Shown: positions 9,297 through 17,691, counted from the stretch's first letter. The stretch: DNA of 64,000 nt from Pseudomonas sp. W4I3 (GCF_030816195.1 NZ_JAUSXS010000001.1:5541501-5605500), one strand, 5' to 3'. Numbers and translations: made by a program. The notes: a model not told the origin generated them from the letters alone.

Positions 9297-10739
9297 TCAG
9301 GCGACGCGATAACCGGGCCGCACAATTTTCATGTTCAACGCACAGGTCAGGCCGAACGGCACCACCATCGCAATGACCATCCCGACCACAAAATTGGGGA
9401 TGAACTGCGGAACGATCGAGATAAACCCAGGCAAGCCACCGACGCCGATGGCCGAGGCCTGGACCTTGCTCAACGAGAGGAAAATGCTGCCCAGGGCCGA
9501 GCCGAGCAACGCGGCATAGAAGGGAAACTTGAAGCGCAGGTTGACCCCGAACATCGCTGGCTCGGTGATGCCGAAGTAAGCGGAGATCGCCGATGTCGAG
9601 GCCATGCTTTTATCCCGCGCATTGCGCGAGGTATAGAACACCGCGAGCGCGGCGCTGCCCTGGGCCAGGTTGGACATGACGATCATCGGCCAGATAAAGG
9701 TGCCGCCCTGGGTGGAGATCAGTTGCAGGTCCACGGCGAGGAACATGTGGTGCATCCCCGTGATCACCAGCGGCGCATACAGCAGGCCGAAAATCAGCCC
9801 GCCGACCATCGGCGCCAGGTCGAACAGCGTGACCAGGCCTTCGGTGATCAGGATGCCGAGGTGACGGGTCACCGGGCCGATCACCGCCAGGGCCAGCACG
9901 CCAGTAACGACGATGGTGGTGATCGGCACCACCAGCAGCTGAATGGCGTTTGGCACGTGCGCCCGCAGCCATTTCTCGATGACGCTCATCACGTAGGCCG
10001 CCATCAGGATCGGCAGGATCTGGCCCTGGTAGCCGACTTTCTCGATCCTGAACCAGCCGAAAATATCGAAGTACGGCAGGCTCTGGCCGTCGAGCCCCGC
10101 CACGGCCTTGCCGTAGTTCCAGGCGTTGAGCAGGTCCGGGTGCACCAGCATCAGGCCGAGCACGATGCCGAGGATTTCACTGCCGCCAAAGCGTTTGGCC
10201 GCCGACCAACCCACCAGTGCCGGCAGGAACACGAACGAGGTGTTGGCCATCAGGTTGATCAGGCTCCACACGCCGTCCAGGTTCGGGTAGGCCTCCAGCA
10301 GCGTCTGGCCCTCGATGAACATGCCCTTGGCGCCCATCAGGTTGTTGATGCCCATCAACAGGCCGGCAATGATCAGCGCCGGCAGGATCGGCATGAACAC
10401 ATCGGAAAACACCCGCACCAGGCGCTGCAGGGCGTTGGTCTTGTCGGCGCCCTTCTTCTTGACGTCGGCAATGGTGGCGGCGGCCAGGCCCGTCTGTTCG
10501 CGCAGGGCGGCGTAGACCTTTTCCACTTCGCCGGGGCCGATCACGACTTGGAAAAGCCCGCCGGTAAAGAACGAACCCTTGACCAGGTCGACCTGATTCA
10601 ACGCGCTGGCGTTGACCAGGCTCGGGTCTTTGAGCGCCAGGCGCAGGCGCGTCACGCAGTGGGCCGCTTGCTCAAGGTTGTCGCGGCCACCGAGGTTCTC
10701 AAGAATCTGGCGGGCAATGTTTGCATAGTCGTGGCTCAT
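9297..10739 (-). CDS. treB: Trehalose-specific PTS permease, EIIBC
   Basis: An inner-membrane permease of 480 residues that imports trehalose and phosphorylates it at C6. The N-terminal EIIB domain (about 1-90) has the phosphocysteine Cys28 in AAHCVTRLRL; the rest is a glucose-family EIIC domain with about ten hydrophobic segments and the motif GITEPAMFGV. There is no EIIA domain; this is supplied by the downstream fusion protein. An in-frame start 16 codons upstream exists, but ATG 10739 begins the usual MSHDYANIARQIL N-terminus. It is the first gene of the leftward operon and lies just behind two TreR-type palindromes. The name treP has been used for this permease in P. fluorescens. Confidence 0.94.
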   Translation of the reverse strand: MSHDYANIARQILENLGGRDNLEQAAHCVTRLRLALKDPSLVNASALNQVDLVKGSFFTGGLFQVVIGPGEVEKVYAALREQTGLAAATIADVKKKGADKTNALQRLVRVFSDVFMPILPALIIAGLLMGINNLMGAKGMFIEGQTLLEAYPNLDGVWSLINLMANTSFVFLPALVGWSAAKRFGGSEILGIVLGLMLVHPDLLNAWNYGKAVAGLDGQSLPYFDIFGWFRIEKVGYQGQILPILMAAYVMSVIEKWLRAHVPNAIQLLVVPITTIVVTGVLALAVIGPVTRHLGILITEGLVTLFDLAPMVGGLIFGLLYAPLVITGMHHMFLAVDLQLISTQGGTFIWPMIVMSNLAQGSAALAVFYTSRNARDKSMASTSAISAYFGITEPAMFGVNLRFKFPFYAALLGSALGSIFLSLSKVQASAIGVGGLPGFISIVPQFIPNFVVGMVIAMVVPFGLTCALNMKIVRPGYRVA

Positions 10740-10804
10740 GCTCGTTTCCACTGTGATTGTTGTTATGGGTGGCAGTCTTGGCAGCACGCCGAGAAGGCAA
10801 ACGT

Positions 10805-10820
10805 ACTCGTCTGTACGAGT
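10805..10820. promoter_or_regulatory. Putative TreR operator, copy 1
   Basis: Perfect palindrome ACTCGTCTGTACGAGT. It resembles the TTGTATATACAA-type operators of TreR/GntR regulators in pattern. It lies 66 bases before the treB start. Confidence 0.75.
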
Positions 10821-10830
10821 TAAATCAACA

Positions 10831-10846
10831 ACTCGTCTGTACGAGT
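10831..10846. promoter_or_regulatory. Putative TreR operator, copy 2
   Basis: An exact second copy of ACTCGTCTGTACGAGT, 26 bases from the first. The flanking AACTCG...CGAGTT makes this copy an 18-bp palindrome. Confidence 0.75.
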
Positions 10847-10988
10847 TACAATTTGTTTATCTTTGCGGTCAGGCGCGGAACATTCCTGTCGACAGCGTCA
10901 GTGGCGAATGGACAAACCCCACCCGTGCCACTAAGGTTCCTGCCTTGATAGCGCCGTTCCCTTCTTAAGCCGGGCATAGAGCCAACCC

Positions 10989-11693
10989 ATGAGCAAATAC
11001 AACCAGATCTATACGGATCTGCTTGCCAGCATCACCACTGAACGCCTGCAGCGCGGCACGCGCCTTCCCTCCGAAACCGAACTGATGGACAGCTACCAGG
11101 CCAGCCGAGGCACGGTGCGTCGGGCCATCGAACAGCTACAGGAACGCGGTTTCGCGCAAAAAATCCACGGCAAGGGCACCTTTGTGTTGTCGCCGAACCC
11201 GATTGAGTTTCAGTTGGGTGGCATCGTGAGCTTCCATGAAACCCACGCCGACCTGGGCGATGACATCCACACCGAAGTGGTCGAATTCACCCAATTGCCG
11301 TTGGAAGGCACATTGCTGCAGCACATCGAGGCCGAGCCCGGCACGCTGATCACACGAATCAAACGCGTACGCCGCATCGGCGGCAAACGCGTGATCCTGG
11401 ACATCAACCACTTCGTCGCCGAACTGATCCCCGGGCTGGATCCGGACATCGCCAGACAGTCGATCTACGCGTTCATCGAAGGGACCTTGCAACTGCAGAT
11501 CAGCTACGCCCAACGCACCATCGAAGCCCTGCCCCGCAGCAAGGACGACCAGGCGCATCTGGACCTAGAAGGCCAGAGCCATGTGATCGTGGTGAGCAAC
11601 CAGACGTTTTTGCAGGATGGGCGGCAGTTCGAGTACACCGAGTCGCGGCATACGTTGGATAAGTTTTATTTTTCGGATGTGGCGCGGCGCTGA
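10989..11693 (+). CDS. treR: GntR-family trehalose operon regulator
   Basis: A cytosolic repressor of 234 residues. The winged helix-turn-helix of the GntR family spans about 1-70 (LPSETELMDSYQASRGTVRRAI, then the wing FAQKIHGKGTFV), and a UTRA ligand domain covers about 90-230. The HutC-type architecture and the divergent trehalose PTS genes identify TreR. The expected inducer is trehalose 6-phosphate, by analogy with known TreR proteins. The twin palindromes in the 249-bp gap are the probable binding sites and could control both directions. The start MSKYNQIYTDLL is the usual one, but the ribosome-binding site is weak. It converges on the Fic gene. Confidence 0.9.
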   Translation: MSKYNQIYTDLLASITTERLQRGTRLPSETELMDSYQASRGTVRRAIEQLQERGFAQKIHGKGTFVLSPNPIEFQLGGIVSFHETHADLGDDIHTEVVEFTQLPLEGTLLQHIEAEPGTLITRIKRVRRIGGKRVILDINHFVAELIPGLDPDIARQSIYAFIEGTLQLQISYAQRTIEALPRSKDDQAHLDLEGQSHVIVVSNQTFLQDGRQFEYTESRHTLDKFYFSDVARR

Positions 11694-11729
11694 AATCTAC
11701 GCGCAGGCTTGGGGGCGAATGGCTGGGCT

Positions 11730-12455
11730 TTAATCGATGGTGTAGCCCCGCCGCTGATCAAACTCCTGATATTTTTGGGAAATAGCAGGATCGTCTGAAC
11801 GCCCCTCGACAGTGTCCGTCGTTACTAATCCATTCAGGCCGCGGACGGAATGAATAGCGGCCTCCCAGGCGGCCGGCTCAACGGGTGGCTCGATGAATTT
11901 CTTTAAGTACGTATCCAGAATGCCCTTATCCGGCGTCTCGATCTCCTGACTCAGGGCGGATAGGTAGGCTGACTTATCCGTCCGGCCCCAATTGATGGAG
12001 AATCCTGCGCGGTGGCAGAGAACTGAATGAACCACCAGCATCGTTCTTCCGTTTCCATCAAGAAATGGATGCCCGTATGCGAAAAACCCCATCACCAGGC
12101 CTGGCGATTTCTTTACGACAGCCTTGTTCTGCCCCAGACGAAGCCCTTCTTCAACGGCTCTTTTAGCTTCGTATGGAAGGCAAAAACAAGTTCCTGCTTT
12201 AGAGATCGCCAAGTCAGGAGAAGTCGTCATCCTGTCACTGCCTGCCCACGGGTAAAGGTCGCCAAACAGAAGCGCGTGAACCTGTAGAAAATCGCGATAC
12301 GTGATAGTGCGCTTCTTAGCCAGATAAGCCATTGCGTCAGCAAGGTTCGCCGTGAAGAGGTCATGTTCAAGCTGCTTGACGATGTTGAGGTCTTTTTCAC
12401 CCACAACATTTCTCAGGTAGCCCTTCGCGTCAAAATCCTTGAATGGATCAAACAC
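11730..12455 (-). CDS. Fic-domain AMP-transferase toxin
   Basis: A 241-residue Fic/DOC protein. The catalytic loop is intact: His129-Arg137 reads HPFLDGNGR, the HPFxxGNGR motif of AMP-transferring Fic enzymes that modify target proteins from ATP. The flap-region segment LYPWAGSDRMT is also typical. No (S/T)xxxE(G/N) inhibitory helix is recognisable in this protein, so inhibition would have to come from a partner. The start codon lies inside the last codons of the upstream antitoxin-like gene (8-base overlap), so translation is coupled. Codon use is a little less GC-rich than that of the trehalose genes. The target is unknown. Confidence 0.9.
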   Translation of the reverse strand: MFDPFKDFDAKGYLRNVVGEKDLNIVKQLEHDLFTANLADAMAYLAKKRTITYRDFLQVHALLFGDLYPWAGSDRMTTSPDLAISKAGTCFCLPYEAKRAVEEGLRLGQNKAVVKKSPGLVMGFFAYGHPFLDGNGRTMLVVHSVLCHRAGFSINWGRTDKSAYLSALSQEIETPDKGILDTYLKKFIEPPVEPAAWEAAIHSVRGLNGLVTTDTVEGRSDDPAISQKYQEFDQRRGYTID

Positions 12456-13140
12456 GCCGCTTTTCCCTCAAGTAGTTGGTGAGCAGGTGAACCGCTTCCA
12501 GGCCGGTGACTTTTTTCTCTTTCTTCAGCGCGATGACCAGGTTTTCTATGACATCAGTGCGAACATCGTCGCCCGCCAACCGAGAAACATTTTCTGCCCA
12601 CTCATCTGCGTAAGTCCGGCTATAAGCGACCTGGCATGAGTCCGCCAGATCCATCACGTAACGCCGCAATCCAGACTCAGGGATGATCAACGCCCCCGTG
12701 TTAGGATGACGCCGCACCGAGCTTTTCGGTTTCCGGGCTGGGGTGGGTTCATTGACATAAACCACCGATCGTCCACCGAGCGATAACTTGCGTCGAATCC
12801 GGCGGCTACCTTTTACGCATATATTTGCGTCTTTTGACACGACTGAACGCCCGGATCCGGGTTTGACGACTAGCACAGACGCACTCACCCCCAGCCGCTG
12901 AAACACCTCAACGGCGAGTGTTTCAAGGTCAGCTACGGGAGTCACAATGCCTGTATCCGGATGACGAGAAGCTTTCGCGTAGATGCCAATGCCCATGCGG
13001 ACGATCACGCCTTTGCGCATTAGCTCATCCAGCGCGACAGACACCTGTGAATGCCCCCCAAGCGCTGCAACATCCATGCGCAGGATCACGTTTTCAAGCA
13101 TGCCATCAATGGCACGCTGCATACGCTCTTCCAGCTTCAT
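12448..13140 (-). CDS. AbiEi/DUF6088-like antitoxin paired with Fic
   Basis: A 230-residue protein. The N-terminal part (EERMQRAIDGM...VSVALDELMRKGVIVRMGIGIYAKA) looks like the winged-helix start of DUF6088/AbiEi-type antitoxins: a HTH followed by a wing with a VRMGIGIYAK-like strand. The C-terminal part is basic to neutral and unassigned. Start ATG 13140 has a strong GGAGG six bases upstream; the frame is open for 58 further codons, but with no comparable site. It overlaps the fic start by 8 bases, the usual antitoxin-first order. The AbiEi assignment is from remembered family features; the antitoxin role follows from context. Confidence 0.65.
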   Translation of the reverse strand: MKLEERMQRAIDGMLENVILRMDVAALGGHSQVSVALDELMRKGVIVRMGIGIYAKASRHPDTGIVTPVADLETLAVEVFQRLGVSASVLVVKPGSGRSVVSKDANICVKGSRRIRRKLSLGGRSVVYVNEPTPARKPKSSVRRHPNTGALIIPESGLRRYVMDLADSCQVAYSRTYADEWAENVSRLAGDDVRTDVIENLVIALKKEKKVTGLEAVHLLTNYLREKRRV

Positions 13141-13332
13141 GTTCAGGCCTCCACAATCGCGACCGCTCACACTGAGCAATGGCATCTGCTTGTTAATTCG
13201 ATCAGAAAAAATACGGTAGCTTTGCTTCATTTCGATTATGGGCAAGCTCAGCACATTCTCCAACCTTTCCCGGCTTAACGTAGAGATTCTCCGGGGCAGC
13301 GTATGAAGTCGCAAACTTCCTGATAATCCCTG

Positions 13333-14196
13333 TCAGCTTGCGTGATTACGTGCCATGACGACCCACGCCGCACCGTCGATCATCACCGACCGTTCGCCCG
13401 GAAGGCCCGCGAAGGCGGCACGAACAGCAGCCGCAGCGTGAGCGCGGATGTCGTCGGGCTGATCGGCGAGCGCTCGTGACAGCGAGCCGCCCTCGAACGC
13501 CATCTTCACCGCGTCGTCGATCGCGGCCTCCCGTGTCCCGCCCACGCCGAACGGGATGCAAGCATCGAAGGGCTCGATCGCGATGTCGGTGAAGCCAGCC
13601 GCTGTCAGGACGCGCGCCACGCGCCCCCGGTCGCCGAACGAGAATGGGCCGGGCGCTTCGGGATCGGGCGGCGCGGGCGGCGGGATGATGCCCTTTAGAG
13701 CACCCATCGGCAGGCGTACCCAATCATTCTCGGCCGCGCTGCGCCAGCAGACGAAAGCGACTCGCCCACCCGGTTTGAGCGCACGGCGCATATTCACGAA
13801 CGCCGCCACCGGATCGTCAAAGAACATCACCCCGAAGCGCGAGAACAGGATGTCGAACGCGCCCTCGGGAAACTCGGTGCTGCTGGCGTCGGCCACCTGG
13901 AACACGGTCGGCGTATCCTGCGGCGCCAGTGCGCGCGCTCGGCCGATCAACGGCTCGGATATATCCACCCCCAGCACATGGCCGCGCACGCCGACCCGGA
14001 CGGCCAGCTCAAGGCTGGTAGCCCCCGCGCCGCAGCCGACGTCCAGTACGCGTTCGCCCGTGACAGGCGCGGCAGCGTCGATCGCGGCCTGGCCGAACGC
14101 CGCCATCATCGCGTCGAGCCGAGCCTGGTTGGCGGCCCAGTACTCTCCGCTTTTGCCGTTCCAGTCGGCGACCTGATAGGCATTTTGCTCGGTCAT
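13333..14196 (-). CDS. SAM-dependent class I methyltransferase
   Basis: A cytosolic protein of 287 residues with a Rossmann-type methyltransferase domain: motif I VLDVGCGAGATSLELA (about 50-65), motif II GVDISEPLI, and the motif IV region FDILFSRFGVMFFDDP, followed by a LKPGGRVAFVCWR strand. The substrate cannot be read from the sequence. ATG 14196 has GGAG eight bases upstream. It follows the flavoprotein gene by 77 bases on the same strand and is probably co-transcribed with it under the divergent TetR regulator. GC content is high, unlike that of the preceding Fic pair. Confidence 0.88.
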   Translation of the reverse strand: MTEQNAYQVADWNGKSGEYWAANQARLDAMMAAFGQAAIDAAAPVTGERVLDVGCGAGATSLELAVRVGVRGHVLGVDISEPLIGRARALAPQDTPTVFQVADASSTEFPEGAFDILFSRFGVMFFDDPVAAFVNMRRALKPGGRVAFVCWRSAAENDWVRLPMGALKGIIPPPAPPDPEAPGPFSFGDRGRVARVLTAAGFTDIAIEPFDACIPFGVGGTREAAIDDAVKMAFEGGSLSRALADQPDDIRAHAAAAVRAAFAGLPGERSVMIDGAAWVVMARNHAS

Positions 14197-14273
14197 GCTG
14201 TGCTCCTTTTTATAGTTCGGTCTCGACTCGCGCCACCTTTGGTGGAGGCAACTGGAGATGGGCATTTGCGCGC

Positions 14274-15164
14274 TTAAACCAGCATAGACTGCTGGGCAAA
14301 GATACCCGCCGTCGCGCCATGCGACGTTGCCAGGGTGACCGAGGCCATGAGCGGATTGGCGAGGTCGCCTGCGGCGTAGATGCCGGGCGTGCTGGTTTCG
14401 CGGCGCTCGTCGACCTTGATGGCGATGCCCTGGGGCGTGTTGACCGTAGCAAGGCCGACTGATTCATGCAGGCTTGCGGACGGCTTGTTGCGCGGATGCG
14501 CGAACAAGATGTCGACCGCAACATCGGGGCCGCTATCGAGCTTGACGGTGGCATGACGGCTGCCGTGACGGCCGATTTCGATGATTCGGCCCTCGACGAC
14601 GGGAATATGGCGACGCGCCAGATCAGCCCGGATATCGGGTGCAATCTCGTGCCCATCGGCAAAGACCGTCAACGTATCGGTCCAATCGTGATAAAGCCTG
14701 ACATGATTGTGCGACTGCGGCCCGGACCAGACGAGGCCCCAATGCTGGCCGGCGACTTCAAAGCCGTCGCAATACGGGCACGGCACGATGGAGCTACCCC
14801 AGCTTTCGGCAAAACCCTGAACAGCCGGCATCTGGTCGGCGACGCCATAGCTCAGGATCAGGCGACGTGCCCTGAGGCTTTCACCACCAATGAGCACAGA
14901 AAAGTCGTCGATGGTGCCGCAGATGCTCTCGGCCCGCGCATTGACCAGCCTGATCGAGGGATAACGCGCCAGCTGCTGCCGCGCCTCGGCCAGGATCTGC
15001 AGCGGTGGCTTGTGATCGTGGCCGAGCAGGCCGTGCGAGTGACCCGCGAAGCGATTGCGCGGCAGGCCGGTATCCAGAACGGTGACCTCGCGGCGGGCAC
15101 GACCCAACTGCAAAGCGGCGGCGAGGCCGGCAAAGCTGCCGCCGATGATGATGACGTCATTCAT
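14274..15164 (-). CDS. Thioredoxin-reductase-like FAD/NAD(P) oxidoreductase
   Basis: A 296-residue flavoprotein. The FAD-binding dinucleotide fold opens the protein (DVIIIGGSFAGLAAALQLGRA), a CPYC redox motif sits in SSIVPCPYCDGFEVAG (about 128-143), and the second FAD motif is near the end (TSTPGIYAAGDLANP). The NAD(P)-binding glycine motif of true thioredoxin reductases (GGGxSA) is replaced by LVWSGPQSHNH, so it is not an ordinary TrxB. It is probably a disulfide-active oxidoreductase of the TrxR-like group. ATG 15164 has GGAG upstream. It is the first gene of a leftward pair with the methyltransferase and faces the TetR gene over a shared promoter-operator region. Confidence 0.85.
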   Translation of the reverse strand: MNDVIIIGGSFAGLAAALQLGRARREVTVLDTGLPRNRFAGHSHGLLGHDHKPPLQILAEARQQLARYPSIRLVNARAESICGTIDDFSVLIGGESLRARRLILSYGVADQMPAVQGFAESWGSSIVPCPYCDGFEVAGQHWGLVWSGPQSHNHVRLYHDWTDTLTVFADGHEIAPDIRADLARRHIPVVEGRIIEIGRHGSRHATVKLDSGPDVAVDILFAHPRNKPSASLHESVGLATVNTPQGIAIKVDERRETSTPGIYAAGDLANPLMASVTLATSHGATAGIFAQQSMLV

Positions 15165-15252
15165 GGTGATGGACTCCGTACTGCGATGAAGGGTCGGGCC
15201 GAGCCTGGTGCGCAATCATCGTCCAGCGATGCCTTGGCTTGCAGGCTTAAGA

Positions 15253-15264
15253 TACTTTGGAGTA
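15253..15264. promoter_or_regulatory. Putative TetR operator, copy 1
   Basis: TACT-N4-AGTA palindrome with centre TTGG. It overlaps the -35 element of the TetR promoter. Confidence 0.55.
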
Positions 15265-15285
15265 CCCTAATTTACGAATTACAAT
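15257..15285 (+). promoter_or_regulatory. Sigma-70-like promoter of the TetR gene
   Basis: -35 TTGGAG (15257-15262), 17-base spacer, -10 TACAAT (15280-15285). The predicted start is about 15292, giving a leader of about 15 bases. The palindromes at 15253 and 15285 overlap the -35 element and the start region. Confidence 0.6.
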
Positions 15286-15293
15286 ACTGTCAA
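15264..15293 (-). promoter_or_regulatory. Promoter of the flavoprotein-methyltransferase pair
   Basis: On the reverse strand, a perfect -35 TTGACA (15293-15288) is followed at 18 bases by TAGGGT (15269-15264) as a weak -10. It overlaps the divergent TetR promoter. Confidence 0.45.
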
Positions 15294-15296
15294 GTA
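15285..15296. promoter_or_regulatory. Putative TetR operator, copy 2
   Basis: A second TACT-N4-AGTA palindrome (centre GTCA), 32 bases (three helical turns) from copy 1. It covers the -35 of the leftward promoter and the start site of the rightward one. Confidence 0.55.
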
Positions 15297-15307
15297 CTGG
15301 AATGTTT

Positions 15308-15937
15308 ATGACCGAAAACAGCCAGGCCCGACGCGGCCGGCCCGCCAACGAAGCGCTTGGCCAAACGATAGTCGACGCTGCGTGCGAACTGTTTGTGGAG
15401 TTGGGTTTTCAAGCCACGACAATGGACAAGGTCGCGAAGCGGGCGAAGATATCCAAGCTAAGCATTTATCGGCACTTCGAGAACAAGGAAGCTCTGTTCA
15501 GCGCGGCCATTGCGGCGCGCTGCCATCAGTTTTCACCACAGGCGCTGTTTGAAGGCATCGACGGTTCGGCCGAGGATCAACTCATGGCCGTGGGATCATC
15601 CCTGCTTCGCACGCTCCTGAACCCGGAAGTCCGTGGTGTCGAAGCCATGATTATGGCCGACAAGACCAACCAAAAGTCGTTAAGCAAGCTCCAATACGAA
15701 GTCTGCCACCTTCATGTCATCGCCCAAATCGAGGCCCTGTTGCGTCAATTGCACGCCAAGAAGGTTCTGAACGTGCCCGCGCCTCTTCAGTCCGCCCACT
15801 TGTTTGCCGCGCTGTTCAAAGGCTGCGATCTGCTCAGTGTCGTACGCTTCGATGAGGCTAGAGCAGAAGACGCCCACGAAATCGAAACCTATTGCCGTTC
15901 GGCCGTCGCCCTGTTTCTTGCCGCGCACGGCGTGTAG
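15308..15937 (+). CDS. TetR/AcrR-family transcriptional regulator
   Basis: A repressor of about 209 residues. The N-terminal HTH is clear (TIVDAACELFVELGFQATTMDKVAKRA, then SKLSIYRHFENKEALFSA), and the C-terminal ligand domain (about 75-205) is not assigned. Two in-frame starts are close together, 15302 and 15308. The second has GGA at a usable distance and is preferred. It is divergent from the flavoprotein gene, with a pair of matching palindromes over both promoters, so it probably represses itself and the leftward pair. The effector is unknown. Confidence 0.88.
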   Translation: MTENSQARRGRPANEALGQTIVDAACELFVELGFQATTMDKVAKRAKISKLSIYRHFENKEALFSAAIAARCHQFSPQALFEGIDGSAEDQLMAVGSSLLRTLLNPEVRGVEAMIMADKTNQKSLSKLQYEVCHLHVIAQIEALLRQLHAKKVLNVPAPLQSAHLFAALFKGCDLLSVVRFDEARAEDAHEIETYCRSAVALFLAAHGV

Positions 15938-16013
15938 GTTAACCACGGTGACGTCGGGCCGTTCGCACCAAAGCCCAAGCCTTGACGTTTAGCCGCTGTA
16001 CGCAACATAAACA

Positions 16014-16039
16014 AAAAGCCCGCTGTTACGCGGGCTTTT
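16014..16039. terminator. Bidirectional terminator between tetR gene and guaA
   Basis: Perfect 10-bp stem AAAAGCCCGC / GCGGGCTTTT with a 6-base loop. It gives a T-run on both strands and lies between convergent genes. Confidence 0.9.
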
Positions 16040-16057
16040 GTGTTTAGCGAAGACGGA

Positions 16058-17635
16058 TCATTCCCACTCAATCGTCGCCGGCGGCTTGCTCGACACGTCA
16101 TACGTCACGCGCGAAATGCCTTCGATTTCATTGATGATACGGCCGCTGACGGTCTCCAGCAGTTCGTACGGCAGGTGCGCCCAGCGGGCGGTCATGAAGT
16201 CGATGGTTTCCACCGCACGCAGGGCCACGACCCACGCGTAGCGACGGCCATCGCCTACAACGCCTACGGATTTCACCGGCTGGAACACCACGAACGCCTG
16301 GCTGACTTTGTGGTACCAGTCGGCCTTGCGCAGTTCTTCGATGAAGATGTGGTCGGCGCGACGCAGCAGGTCGGCGTATTCCTTCTTCACTTCACCCAGG
16401 ATGCGCACGCCCAGGCCTGGGCCCGGGAATGGGTGGCGGTAGACCATGTCGTACGGCAGGCCCAGTTCCAGGCCCAGACGGCGGACTTCGTCCTTGAACA
16501 GTTCGCGCAGCGGCTCTACCAGCTTGAGGTTCATCTCTTCAGGCAGGCCACCCACGTTGTGGTGGGACTTGATCACGTGGGCCTTGCCGCTCTTGGCGCC
16601 GGCCGACTCGATCACGTCGGGGTAGATGGTGCCCTGGGCGAGGTACTTGATGTTGTCCAGTTTGTTGGACTGGGCATCGAACACGTCGATGAAGGTGCGG
16701 CCGATGATCTTGCGCTTCTTCTCCGGGTCGGACTCGCCGGCCAGGTTGTTGAGGAACTGGTCCTCGGCGTTGGCGCGGATCACCTTGACGCCCATGTTCT
16801 CGGCGAACATGGCCATCACCTGCTCACCTTCGTGCAGGCGCAGCAGGCCGTTGTCGACGAAGACGCAGGTCAACTGGTCGCCGATGGCCTTGTGCAGCAG
16901 GGCCGCTACCACCGAGGAGTCAACGCCGCCGGACAGGCCGAGCAGGACGTTATCGGTGCCGACTTGAGCACGCACTTGAGCGATGGCGTCTTCAGCGATT
17001 TTGGACGGGGTCCACAGGGCTTCACACTCGCAGATGTCGAGGATGAAGCGCGACAGGATGCGCCCGCCTTGCTTGGTGTGGGTCACTTCCGGGTGGAACT
17101 GCACGCCGTAGTAACGACGCTCGTCGCTGAACATGCCGGCGATCGGGCAGCTCGGGGTGCTGGCCAGGATGTGGAAGTCTTCCGGCATCTTGGTGACCTT
17201 GTCACCGTGGCTCATCCACACGTCGAGGCCGAACAGGCCGTCGGCGTCGATATGGTCTTCGATGCCGTCCAGCAGGCGGCTCTTGCCGACCACGTCAACC
17301 CGCGCATAACCGAATTCACGCAGTTCGGAGCCTTCAACCTTGCCGCCCAGTTGCTCGGCCATGGTCTGCATGCCGTAGCAAATGCCGAAGACCGGCACGC
17401 CCAGGTCGAACACCGCTTGCGGGCAGCGCGGACTGTTGGCTTCGTGCACGGACTCGGGGCCACCGGCCAGGATGACGCCTTTGGGCGCGAATTCGCGAAT
17501 CGCTTCGTCATCCATGTCGAACGGGTGCAGTTCGCAGTACACGCCGATTTCACGCACGCGGCGGGCGATCAGTTGGGTGTACTGGGAACCGAAGTCGAGG
17601 ATCAGGATGCGGTGGGCGTGAATGTCGAGGGCCAT
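16058..17635 (-). CDS. guaA: GMP synthase (glutamine-hydrolysing)
   Basis: Converts XMP to GMP with glutamine and ATP in the cytosol, the last step of guanine nucleotide synthesis. The 525-residue protein has an N-terminal class I glutaminase domain (nucleophile Cys86 in FGICYGMQ), an ATP-pyrophosphatase domain with the P-loop LSGGVDSSVVA, and the C-terminal dimerisation domain ending VTYDVSSKPPATIEWE, the invariant GuaA terminus. Length is normal. It lies 81 bases downstream of guaB on the same strand, with a hairpin in the gap, and is read from the guaB promoter. Confidence 0.98.
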   Translation of the reverse strand: MALDIHAHRILILDFGSQYTQLIARRVREIGVYCELHPFDMDDEAIREFAPKGVILAGGPESVHEANSPRCPQAVFDLGVPVFGICYGMQTMAEQLGGKVEGSELREFGYARVDVVGKSRLLDGIEDHIDADGLFGLDVWMSHGDKVTKMPEDFHILASTPSCPIAGMFSDERRYYGVQFHPEVTHTKQGGRILSRFILDICECEALWTPSKIAEDAIAQVRAQVGTDNVLLGLSGGVDSSVVAALLHKAIGDQLTCVFVDNGLLRLHEGEQVMAMFAENMGVKVIRANAEDQFLNNLAGESDPEKKRKIIGRTFIDVFDAQSNKLDNIKYLAQGTIYPDVIESAGAKSGKAHVIKSHHNVGGLPEEMNLKLVEPLRELFKDEVRRLGLELGLPYDMVYRHPFPGPGLGVRILGEVKKEYADLLRRADHIFIEELRKADWYHKVSQAFVVFQPVKSVGVVGDGRRYAWVVALRAVETIDFMTARWAHLPYELLETVSGRIINEIEGISRVTYDVSSKPPATIEWE

Positions 17636-17669
17636 GAGGTCAGTCTCGTCTAATGAATCAGAAACAACT

Positions 17670-17691
17670 CGGGGCTGAAAGAACAGCCCCG
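17670..17691 (-). terminator. Hairpin in the guaB-guaA gap
   Basis: Perfect 8-bp stem CGGGGCTG / CAGCCCCG with a 6-base loop and no T-run. It may be an mRNA-stabilising or partially terminating structure between the two cistrons. Confidence 0.55.

Noticed and set aside
16040..17653. 537-codon ORF on the plus strand over guaA
   Set aside because: Shadow frame of the reverse-strand guaA gene. The translation is low-complexity His/Val/Gln-rich with no domain, as seen opposite GC-rich genes.
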